Of a DNA stretch of 36,109 bases, positions 1-9,385 are shown piece by piece. Source of the DNA: Oppiella nova (taxonomy: Eukaryota > Arthropoda > Arachnida > Sarcoptiformes > Oppiidae); assembly GCA_905397405.1 (NCBI GenBank), contig CAJPVJ010000152.1, positions 1-36,109 on the forward strand, in the 5' to 3' direction. The notes below the pieces were generated by a model. The model made no database searches. It had not been told where the DNA came from and saw only the letters and a list, made by a program, of their open reading frames with translations. The position numbers and the translations under genes were made by a program. How positions within the stretch are numbered: the stretch's first letter is position 1; the number at the start of each line of letters is the position of its first letter.

Positions 1-1150
1 CGCACTCTAAGAGCTCTCTGAATATATGGCACGATATGTAAAACTCGAGCGAATTCATCGGTTCCGGCGATTGTCGTCCGAATACTTCTGGCTTTATGTC
101 CAGAATATTGCGGAGACTATCGGAACAATACTCCATCTCTATATACAAACGCTTATTGTCTTCAAACCACGAATTATTATATTGGACACAATAGTCCGAA
201 TTAGTCTGTCCAATCGGGACCCGAAAAATCGGGAGTTTTCGGGAATCCCGACTCCCGACGGGAGTCGGGAGGGACGGGAGTATTAAAATAAAAGTCGGGA
301 GTGATCGGGAGTCCCGTTACATATGAATCGGGAGTGAACGCTCCCGATCACTCCCGATTCACAGTTTTATATATGTTTTGCGCTTATCTTATACATAAAA
401 ATTTCAAATCTATTAACTTTTAACCCAATAGAATCATTTATTTATTAGGTTAAGCTATGTTTTCAAATCAAAGTATTGAAAAAAAGTTTTAAAAAGCAAA
501 AAATAGATTTAATTTAGTATTTTGTTACATGTCGGGAGTAACGGGAGTAGGCGGGTCCCGGCGGGAGTAGTCGGGAGGGAACGGGAGTATGGCTTAGCCT
601 CAATTGGACAGACTAGTCCGAATTGACCATGGCCAAATTATCCACCTCTTTGCTGAAGCATTTGGCTAATTTTATATCTGTAAAATCATTAATTACAGTA
701 TAATTCTTTGTTTGCGATGTTAAATAAAATAATTTACTTTGAATGGGAATTTGTTTTATGGCAACGCGTCGATTGTTAGTGTTATCAATAGCTTGGGTAA
801 CCGTTCCAAACGATCCGGAACCAATAAAGTTCAGCTCAGTGTAAAACTGCTTGTATTCGCTTATATCGGCATCAGTTTTGCCTATGTACATAAAAATATG
901 TTGTTATTTTGTAAAGGTAATACGGTTGTGATGAATAAATGTAAACTTTTCAGGAATATTATGTTAATTAAACATTAAAAATTTTACCTTTCCAAAAATG
1001 TTTAACTTCGAGAAATAGATTACTTAAAAATTCCACGCATTTATCGATGAAAACTTGGCTTTCGTTATAATTTGCGTACAGATAATCAAGCAGATTTTCA
1101 ATCTGTTGATCCACAACTTCGTAGGCATCGTATTTATATTGTCTTTTAAA
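1..1150 (-). pseudogene. eIF2alpha-kinase-like protein kinase, 5' part, transposon-interrupted
   Basis: Minus-strand reading gives the N-lobe of a protein kinase. One exon runs from about 1148 down to 988 (ends ...FLEVKHFWK, donor GT at 987-986). After a 106-bp intron, the next exon starts at 881 behind an AG; both junctions are phase-compatible. It carries a glycine loop (GSGSFGTV), VAIK with the ATP-binding lysine, and a KEV that fits the alpha-C glutamate. The reading continues beyond a 414-bp MITE (202-615) with YNNSWFED and LYIEMEYC, which resemble the GCN2/PERK/HRI group of eIF2alpha kinases. The MITE brings an immediate TAG stop and a frame change; omitting it and one target-duplication copy, the frame is continuous. 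The catalytic lobe lies beyond base 1. On the 5' side, frame and similarity end where a copied DEG/ENaC 3' end begins. If not spliced around, the insertion makes this a recently broken copy. Family assignment is by motif only. Confidence 0.7.
202..615. mobile_element. hAT-like MITE with perfect 8-bp target duplication
   Basis: The element has 13-bp terminal inverted repeats, TAGTCTGTCCAAT at the left and its reverse complement at the right. It is flanked by identical 8-bp duplications GTCCGAAT at 194-201 and 616-623. Both subterminal regions are rich in CGGGAGT-type repeats (about 215-355 and 533-590), and the middle is AT-rich. No transposase ORF is present, so it is non-autonomous. An 8-bp duplication fits the hAT superfamily; the superfamily call is inference. 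It sits inside a kinase exon. Confidence 0.85.
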
Positions 1151-1267
1151 GTCAGTGTATAATTATATTTCTAAACACTTATTGCGATTTTACCGTATTT
1201 TTAATAATTATTTATGGTTTGGTGTAATATCTTGGAAAATATAGATATAATTATAGTTACATTGTAT
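1146..1267 (+). repeat. Duplicated 3' end of the two-unit DEG/ENaC gene
   Basis: This stretch is a diverged copy of 5278-5400, the last roughly 30 codons of the channel gene and the 30 bases after its stop. Identity is high over about 120 bp, for example the shared run TAAAGTCAGTGTATAATTAT, with scattered substitutions and small shifts. The similarity ends at the TA where a MITE is inserted after the intact gene, so the duplication may predate that insertion. The left edge abuts the kinase fragment. Confidence 0.8.
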
Positions 1268-2120
1268 TGATTAACATTCCGACGATAACTCGGATGACGA
1301 GAAGAACAGCTGGTGGTCAACAAGACTCCAGAAGATAATGACTCGACTAACGCCTGGAACCAAACGAAGCAAATGGTAATCCAATAAACGTTGAGATGAT
1401 TGTCTACAAGATTACTGAAACTGTTGTGCATAACAACGACAATAAAAGCGATGCCATCACCGACGAAAACGTGGTGAATCACACCCTGGATTAGACTTAT
1501 AAGTCGAGAGACCGACTTAAGTCTGAAGGGGCCGTGGATTATAACACGTATCCGTGTTTCTGTAAGTCAGTACTGCCCGATCCGGACTCACTGTCCGTTA
1601 ATTATCTTATAATCTGTTTGAATTACAATTTGTATTATAATCTAAGATCTACTAAACAACTCTATTTAATATCATTTAATAAGCATTTATTACTATTACA
1701 TTACATCAAGTGCTACGTTATTCAGTAGTCTCTGACTACAGATCTCTTCGACCACTTATTAATACCGTTATCCCTAAGCATCAGTTCCTGTCATACGGAT
1801 AGGATCAGGAAGAGTCTACACTCCACATGCCTTTAGTCGTAGACCAGTTCCCACGTCATGACATCCAGATAAAACACCACTCCCCCGGTGGTGCCCATCC
1901 AATCATGTGCTTAATGTGTAAAGGTTATTTACAAACGAAAATTATGTGCATGGTAAAATGTCAATTAATGAAAAGCCAGTTCCCAGTTACGTCCCATTCC
2001 TGATGATTTCTATTTAGTCCATAAGCAGCCGTTACGCGGTGTCAGTAAGAGTGAATTTCCCACAAATTATGAACCGGATCAATGTAACAGTCCTTATAAA
2101 CATAGATGCGAAAAGTAAGT
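1268..2120 (+). pseudogene. Unrecognised coding-like remnants
   Basis: Base composition is clearly more GC-rich than the flanks. Several short open segments look protein-like: 1368-1494 (reads NPINVEMIVYKITETVV and ends in a stop), about 1795-1990 (contains HMPLVVDQFPRHDIQIKHH), and about 2006-2118 (contains LRGVSKSEFPTNYEPDQC). They lie in different frames with stops between. The last is followed by a good splice-donor consensus, GTAAGT, at 2111-2116. No family was recognised. Options are a degenerate gene copy, exons of an unusual fast-evolving gene, or part of a transposon. Strand and coding status are uncertain. Confidence 0.25.
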
Positions 2121-3003
2121 AACCCGGATAGTTGCCAAAAGAATATAAATTGTACATCCGGGTGATATAGTTTGTCCAAGTTTGTAGTTTGTATAGGTAG
2201 TTATATGAGGTATAACCTACTGCATTAAATTATAATATATTATATAGTAGTCAATATAAATTATTTAAAAGGTTTATTACGACCGATACTATAATATTTG
2301 GTATTCGATCATTTGATCTACGAGTCATTTGACCTAGAAATTCAAACACGTTATTTATGGATGCAAACATTTTAAGGTTAGGTTAGGTTTAGTAAGGAAT
2401 TAAAAATGACGTTTAAAAATAAATTCGCCCATAAATAACGTAGATATTTGGACGTACTTTATGAAAAAAAAATTTAAAAAGTTTATTTTTTGTTTCTGAG
2501 TTGTATGAGGGTAAAAGTGCAATTTTGAATATTTGTAGGTCAAATGACCCAAGACCATAATATTTGTGTTATAATTATGTACTATATACCGTTAATTATG
2601 TAATACTAAGAAATATTAATTAGTTATGAAAGAGAAACTTATTAAAATTCATATTTAATTAATAATGATATAATTATATAAAAGATGATTTTTAAATTAA
2701 AATAAAAATTTACATTTGTATAATATATAAAATAAATGTTTTACGAAATAAACATCTAATTAATATTCATTTTTTATTGTATCATACAATTTTATTATAC
2801 ATTATCAGATTAATTAATAATAATACAAAAGATAATTTTTTAATTTATAATTAAATTTATCATTTATAATACAGTGCTTTATGTATGAAACAACAGTATA
2901 TTGAAAACAGTTTTAAGTGTCTAATTAAGTTAATATCTTTAATAGAGTACTTATATTTAATAATAAAATAAATTTTTTAAAAATTTATAAAATTATTATT
3001 AAA
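2121..3003. other. AT-rich noncoding upstream region with a small inverted repeat
   Basis: No gene is seen. An imperfect inverted repeat pairs about 2326-2365 (GTCATTTGACCTAG...) with about 2430-2552 (ending ...TAGGTCAAATGAC). Inside it, near 2373-2390, is a short GGTTAGGTTAGG run matching the arthropod telomere unit TTAGG. The remaining 450 bp before the channel ATG is almost pure A/T with no recognisable promoter. Confidence 0.5.
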
Positions 3004-5370
3004 ATGATTTCATTAATAAGAAAATATTATTTCAATTATAAACTACTATTTAATTTATTCATAATATCAGGGTTTGTGTACCAAATATACGACCAAACAG
3101 TGAATTACTTGGAGTACGACGTGAACACTGACTTCAAGTTTGACCGCAATTCCGGTGATTACACTCTAAACGCTTCGATCACTGTTTGTTTTCATACAGA
3201 ATATTCTGTATTCAAGAATATGACACTACAGTATTTTATTAACAGCAAGGTGGAGTGTAATTTTAAAGGCATCTCGTGTAATAAGTTATCCCCGATAAAT
3301 TACCATTATAAACCTGACGCCAGAATTTGTTTGACATTTTTAAATACTTATATCATGAGTCCTAACGTCAAACTTATCCAGGGTAAATATCCAACAATTG
3401 GGCTCATTGATATCGATAAGGCGTATGTATCGTTGAGTCCAATCTATAATCCGGCGCATTTTGTCAAAATGGAAAAGGTATTTAACTATTACATGGTTCA
3501 TATAATGCATATTTATGTAAGATTACAGCGACTGTTGCCGCGACCCTATCGGACAGACTGTTACGACTATGAGAGCAATCGTATGCCGGGAAGGGGTGGC
3601 TATAAGTCCAGAACCGACTGTATGTTAGAAGTGATGAAACAAATTGAGCGCAAAAAGTGTGGACACAATCACTACTGGAGTTCACATACATTTGATGGCA
3701 TACATGGATTCGTTGATTATATGAATACCAGTAATCATGGCTGCCGTGTATACCCGGACTTTTATCAGTTACATAAATGGTGTAAAATAGACTGCAACAA
3801 TTATTTAATTGATATTAAGATTAAAGGAAAAGATTTTAATCGTCATTTTAAGATATTTAAAATAATATCATATTATTATAAAACTAAAGTGAGCATGGTG
3901 TGGAATTATGGTCCAAAAATGGATTTAATATTATATTTATCAACAATCGGTGGACTAATGGGAATGTGGATGGGTTTCAGTGTCTATACGATTTTAATCA
4001 CAATTGTAGATTACTTAATAAATATTATTTTGAGATTAAAATGGATTAAAATATTAAAAATTAACCTACAAAAATTTACAAGTTTTAAAAACTATAATAA
4101 AGGAGTATGGTTAATTATCTGTTGTCTATTCATGGGTTATCAAATTGGAGATATTTATCAAGATTATAATAGAAATAATATCAAATTTTCGCTCAATATA
4201 ATTTCTAGGGTGCAAATACCACAAGTCGTATTTAGTAATTATCCATCGGTGCAAGGTGTTACACTATTATCTAAATATTATCCCAATTATGATACAATAT
4301 ATAAGCGTATACTAAAAATTCGAGATGACTTAACTAGAAAATCATATTTGAAAAAATTTTATTCAATATTAAATTCTTACGTATTGTCCGCAAGTGACAT
4401 GCGGTTATATCGTAGCGTAATATACGACTATAAAGCCATTAATTGCTATTTTCTGTTTGCGAGTGGTTTAAAATTACCATGCCCTACGCACGAGAATATA
4501 ATTTACACCGGTGATGCAGTGCAACAAGCAAAATTGAATCAACGGTTCTTTTCAAACATAACTCTTGAATATTTATCGTCATTTAAATCTGTATTAAACG
4601 AGCACAGATTGCAGCGAATTGTGTTAAACTATAGTACCCAGGGTCTGCACTTATTGACGATTGATTTAATGGCGACTGATTTTAAGGATCCGGTTGTAAT
4701 TGACTTGAATACCGAAACAAATATCATGTTTACAACGCAATCGTTTCGACAGTTAAAGAGACCTACGTTTCGGTGCCGAGAAAGTGATCAATCATATGAC
4801 GAGCACTTGTTTTATATGAACAAGTGGAATTTACAAACAACCATGATCGATTGCGTAGTGTATGAGTTGAATAGCACTTTACATTGTCTACCACTTATGG
4901 GTATTGAAGGCAGATATGAGATTAGTATTGAAAGGCATTTAGAATATTCTGGGCTTAGATTCTGTGAGAATTATACCAATTCTGTGAACACGACTATTGT
5001 GAGTAAAATACAAACAAAATGCAATAAGCTTTATCATAATAGTGGTAGCATTTGCCAAAATAATATGATTACGACAAATGATATAAAAGTGAGTTCTAAT
5101 TCCCGGAATTACACCCAGATCAATTTAATACCCAATTATTACATTGAGCCACAAATCACTGAACACTTGGCTATGGATTACAATGACTTGTATTATAACA
5201 TCGGCGGTACTGTTTGCATGTGGATTGGATTGTCCATGCTATCTATCAGTACAGCAATTATATATCTATATTCTCTGTTAAAGTCAGTGTATAATTATAT
5301 TTCTAAACACATTATGCGATTTTACCGTAATTTTAATAATTATATATGGTATGGTGTAATATCTTGGTAA
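3004..5370 (+). CDS. DEG/ENaC-family channel with two channel units in one polypeptide
   Basis: An intronless 788-aa ORF. Unit A (about 1-350) has a first membrane helix at 14-33, a cysteine-bearing extracellular region (C186, C206, C219 near the conserved CxDY block) and a second helix at about 305-340 with GGLMGMWMGFS; GFS at 324-326 fits the family's GxS pore filter. Unit B (about 355-788) repeats the plan: helix at 367-384, extracellular cysteines (C591, C617, C628, the last in HCLP), and a final helix with GGTVCMWIGLS, GLS at 742-744. Family members normally have one such two-helix unit of about 400-700 aa and assemble as trimers of cation-selective channels in the plasma membrane. Four helices in one chain would be a tandem fusion. 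The family is clear; ligand and function are unknown. N-glycosylation sequons are frequent in both ectodomains. The start is the first in-frame ATG, after AT-rich DNA. Confidence 0.85.
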   Translation: MISLIRKYYFNYKLLFNLFIISGFVYQIYDQTVNYLEYDVNTDFKFDRNSGDYTLNASITVCFHTEYSVFKNMTLQYFINSKVECNFKGISCNKLSPINYHYKPDARICLTFLNTYIMSPNVKLIQGKYPTIGLIDIDKAYVSLSPIYNPAHFVKMEKVFNYYMVHIMHIYVRLQRLLPRPYRTDCYDYESNRMPGRGGYKSRTDCMLEVMKQIERKKCGHNHYWSSHTFDGIHGFVDYMNTSNHGCRVYPDFYQLHKWCKIDCNNYLIDIKIKGKDFNRHFKIFKIISYYYKTKVSMVWNYGPKMDLILYLSTIGGLMGMWMGFSVYTILITIVDYLINIILRLKWIKILKINLQKFTSFKNYNKGVWLIICCLFMGYQIGDIYQDYNRNNIKFSLNIISRVQIPQVVFSNYPSVQGVTLLSKYYPNYDTIYKRILKIRDDLTRKSYLKKFYSILNSYVLSASDMRLYRSVIYDYKAINCYFLFASGLKLPCPTHENIIYTGDAVQQAKLNQRFFSNITLEYLSSFKSVLNEHRLQRIVLNYSTQGLHLLTIDLMATDFKDPVVIDLNTETNIMFTTQSFRQLKRPTFRCRESDQSYDEHLFYMNKWNLQTTMIDCVVYELNSTLHCLPLMGIEGRYEISIERHLEYSGLRFCENYTNSVNTTIVSKIQTKCNKLYHNSGSICQNNMITTNDIKVSSNSRNYTQINLIPNYYIEPQITEHLAMDYNDLYYNIGGTVCMWIGLSMLSISTAIIYLYSLLKSVYNYISKHIMRFYRNFNNYIWYGVISW
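3196..3209. repeat. In-frame copy of the 14-bp palindrome inside the channel gene
   Basis: ACAGAATATTCTGT, identical to the motif scattered through the noncoding DNA, encodes TEYS plus the start of V in the proximal ectodomain of unit A (residues about 65-69). It does not disturb the frame. Confidence 0.9.
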
Positions 5371-5400
5371 AATTAGCTATAATTTTAGAGTTACATCGTA

Positions 5401-6007
5401 CAGGGTAGACTTTTATTAGCGATACCAATTTGATTTTAATTTATATTAATACCGTTTAGTTTATTTGTGTAAAATATACACTAAAATAATCCTGAATAAT
5501 TAGGGTTTTATATGATATACAACATATCTATGTTATTCTTAAATATAATTTTTCACAAAGAATTTAATTAAAAAGTTACCAAAATATTTGTGTTTTTGTA
5601 CGCAATTCATAGTTATTTTTCTTAAGTTGAAACTGTCATAAAAAATTATTTGTTTGATTTTACACATTTGTAATAAAATATTCATAAAACTGTAATTTTA
5701 TATAAGTTTAATTTATTTGGCATATTTATTCAAATTTAACTCCTTTTGAATAACATATAATATTTTTCAAAATTACAGTTCGAAAAAAGCTCAATTTATT
5801 CCAAAATAACTATGAATTGCATACAAAACACAAAATTTTTGGTAAATTTTTGTGAAAAATTATGTTTAAGAATAACATGGATATGTTGTATATCATATAA
5901 AACCCTAATTATTCAGGATTAGTTTAGTGTATATTTGACACAAATAAACTAAACGGTATTAATATAAATTAAAATCAAAGTGGTATCGCTAATAAAAGTC
6001 TACCCTG
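5401..6007. mobile_element. Foldback MITE with TA target duplication
   Basis: The element begins CAGGGTAGACTTTTATTAGC and ends with the matching inverse (...GTCTACCCTG), flanked by TA at 5399-5400 and 6008-6009. Pairing extends almost the whole length: CTGTAATTTT at 5691-5700 matches AAAATTACAG at about 5770-5779, leaving a loop near 5740. About 607 bp with no ORF. TA duplication and long terminal inverted repeats suggest a Tc1/mariner-like non-autonomous element, by inference. It starts 30 bp after the channel stop codon and ends at the boundary of the large inverted repeat. Confidence 0.85.
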
Positions 6008-6758
6008 TAACAAACAATAAAATAATTTACTTTACATAAAACTAGCTAAATACAATTAATCCTTTTTAAATCACCATAATTAAACAATATTTATAAATTT
6101 AATAAAATATTATTTAAGCATAACGATAATTGTTTGCTATTAAAATTAAGAAAGGTTAATTTACCATTAGTTCTGAACTTAATATCTCATTAAATACATA
6201 AACCAAGGCTATTATATTATATCTAAATAGGCTAGCTTACATTTTTTCAGTTCACTCTCGATTAATCTTACTATAACAAGGGAGCACCGGTATTATACAA
6301 CATCTAAATGCAAGCAATTTAAAAACATGCCTATCTATGGCTATTTATTTGTATAAATATAATATTACAGTATAAAGGGATTCACTCGTATAGCAAACAC
6401 AGTGTAATTCCGGGCACCCATTATCTGTACGTACGTATCACTATTTATATGGGGGAGTGTTATGTATTTTAAGTGTCGACGCTATTATTATTCAGCCGTA
6501 CAATTTAAATTATACACTAAACTACTAAACAGAATATATATATGTGTTTATACAGAATATTCTGTTTAGACAAGAATTTTGACTTTTATGCCCAGCGTTT
6601 ACGATCACTTAATTTTATACTACAGTATTTATAGCCCGGGTGCTATCTGTTGTGTAAGTGTGCGCTCTGTATGTAGTGTATGTGCCGTTATTTTACATCC
6701 CTTTCCCTTCCATTGACTCCAAACTCATCTCTCGTTGAAAAATTGACGTCAATTCCAG

Positions 6759-6780
6759 TCTCTCTCTCTCTCTCTCTCTC
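6759..6780. repeat. (TC)11 microsatellite
   Basis: Pure dinucleotide tract. Its inverse counterpart in the right arm (15171-15206) is longer. Confidence 0.95.
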
Positions 6781-7487
6781 ACGACTCATTCACTGATATG
6801 TGATATGAATGCATACATATATTTTGATAGGGGAACTGTAGCCAACAAAATAAGATTTATAACTCACAGCCACAGCACTGGTATATATATAATATATATA
6901 TTTTTATTTATTATACCCGACGTCTAGTGTAAGCCTTTTATATTCAAAACCCATACATACAGTCTGAATGAGAAAAAATTGTCTCATTTTTACCGTACAG
7001 TCGATTATCTATATTATGACTGCCCTTATCAATAGCGTACAGAATATTCTGTATACTATTCTACACAATATATATATATATAATAAGTTAAATGTTTTGT
7101 GAAAAACTTATTATTGGTTTTGAGTGTAATAACCAACAAAATAAAATTGTCGCAAAAACTTTTTTATTACGTTATATTTATTTGAAATTTATTTGACTAA
7201 ATATATTACAATTTCTTTTTGTTATATTACAGTTTCTGTGCCTATAATTTGCACTTCAATTTGTTTTTCACCAGAATATATAATATAAATAATATATATA
7301 TATATTCCGGTGCTACTGTAAAAATGTGTTTGCATAGTTTTTAATGTTTTTTCAATTTCGACAAATAATCTTTCCCGTATATATCTATCCCTTACATCCC
7401 ATTCCCCATATAAACCCTCCCTTTTCTCCATACATATTAGAAATAAGTCCTCAATTCTCGGTATTGAATGCCTTTTATATATTTTAC

Positions 7488-7615
7488 ATCTGTTAGGTAT
7501 CTACATAACCAGCACTTAAACCCTGCTATAATATAACTGTATAGTGTTACTAGTACTATATATAGATATAATAAAGCAGGGAATAAGTGCTAGTTTTGTA
7601 TATGTCTAACAGATA
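7488..7615. repeat. Nested hairpin inside the left arm
   Basis: CTGTTAGGTATCTACATAAC pairs imperfectly with the inverse ending ...GTCTAACAGAT. The inner segments AGCACTTAAACCCTGC and GCAGGGAATAAGTGCT also pair, giving a roughly 125-nt foldback around an ACTAGTACTA centre. A diverged counterpart lies at about 14350-14467. Confidence 0.6.
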
Positions 7616-9268
7616 TATACAACTTTACTATTGAATAGCATTTCGATGTTTGGTTTCTTTGAGGAGACCCCAGAAAATAACAGTCAAAATGTAAATGTGT
7701 TGTTAAGCCTTATTTAAAAATCAATATAAAAATCCGAAATCCCTTTCCACTGTCACACACATACAGACTGTACACAAAACACACACGACTTTCCCATTCA
7801 ATATCAAACACACACATACCATACGTCTGGGAAAGGGATCTCACTATACAATGTATTAGTTACAGTGGAAAGGGATGATAGCGAGTATAGATAGCAATGA
7901 ATTGCAATTTACGGATTGCTATGTTATCGCTAGTACTGTATCTATAAGTTTAGACTTTTTTGTGTTAACTATTTTGTGTTTTGTGTTGAGATTTTTTTTC
8001 AGACAAACTTTGAGACACAGAATGAGTGCTAAAGCTAACTGTTTTTAAAAGGACGGGTAGTTTTTTGCTGCTATGTGTGTTTTAAAGGTATATATATACG
8101 GAATATTCTGTAGGTTTCCCTTAGAAATACATACAAAACATATATTTATATACAACACTCACTACTATTCCCATGCTATCGATGAAAGACTAATCGCTTT
8201 CACTAACAGCCTTTCCCTTCCCACATCCCTTTCCACTCAATACATACTTTAAATGTAATATTATTGAATACAGTGTTCATAATTATTTAGTCATAATGCT
8301 TATAGAAATTTATTATGCAAGTTCCTATATAAAATAAATTTTAAAAATATTTTTTAGCATGCTATTTATAAAATCATTTTAATTAACATTTATAGTTTTT
8401 ACTTTTTTACAAAAATTAAATGTGCATTATATCATGAGTATACTGTATCAAGAGAGTATGTATGTGTTGTCAACAGCACCGGGCGTTTAGCGCACAAAAA
8501 ACTCGTGATTTTTATTTTACTTATCTCTTAAACCATAAGTTATTTTTGAGATTTAAACTGTTTTTTATACGCATTCACAATCCTTTTACTCACATATAAA
8601 TTGAATTTAATTTCACGAAAATTAAAATTACATTAAATCACATGAAAAGAGACATTTTAAAAGCCTTTTGCGAGTTCACTATTTGGCGACAAATTTGATG
8701 CTAAATAGTAGCTAGGTACAGTGTACTCTCGATACAGTTAACGAATAATATAGTATAATATTTAAATACATATAGTGTTGGTACCAAGTCTGCTACAATT
8801 AATTAATTAATTATTATTACTGTAAAATATTTGTTAGTATATTACCAGTTAACTAGATACTATTAAAAATTTTATTCAAAAATTTTACATTTTGTACATT
8901 TTAATGCAAATATTTAATCCCATTAATAAGATTTTAAATGTTACACAAAAATTTCAATTTAAAAAATCAATCTAATTTACAGTTTTTTTTGAAAATGACA
9001 AAATATTCACTGTATATACGTACAGTATATACAAAAAACAACATTTAAAGTAGTTTCTGGCTAATTCATTTCTGGGGAGTCATTCAAAATAATTGCCAAC
9101 ATATTTACAGTAAATTAACATGGCCACACTACACTACATGTGCACATCACTAAATTGACATTGGCTAAAAGTATTAGCTACATACGCTTGATAAGTAAAT
9201 TTTCACTCATTATGTTTTTGTGGATTCAATTTCTTAAGACCTAATCCTAATTAATCCCATACTTTAGC

Positions 9269-9271
<3 letters not shown>

Positions 9272-9320
<49 letters not shown>
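9272..9320. repeat. (AG)n microsatellite before the gap
   Basis: About 24 repeat units, followed by CACCATATTATATACAG, the 14-bp palindrome and then the N at 9350. Confidence 0.95.
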
Positions 9321-9328
<8 letters not shown>

Positions 9329-9349
9329 TATATACAGAATATTCTGTAC

Positions 9350-9350
9350 N
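9350..9350. other. Single-base assembly gap
   Basis: One N separates two near-copies of the module (AG)n-CCATATTATATACAG-palindrome (9272-9349 and 9351-9410). This pattern is expected where two contig ends that overlap in a microsatellite were joined without merging. Confidence 0.85.

Positions 9351-9383
<33 letters not shown>
9351..9383. repeat. (AG)n microsatellite after the gap
   Basis: About 16 units, probably the same locus as the tract before the N. Confidence 0.95.

Positions 9384-9385
<2 letters not shown>

Noticed and set aside
26-286. 86-aa plus-strand ORF at the left edge
   Set aside because: It is the antisense of the kinase exon and runs into the MITE; the minus strand carries the recognisable motifs.
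2373-2391. Telomere or interstitial telomeric array
   Set aside because: Only about two TTAGG units; too short to claim.
3482-3691. 69-aa minus-strand ORF inside the channel gene
   Set aside because: Shadow of the DEG/ENaC coding sequence.
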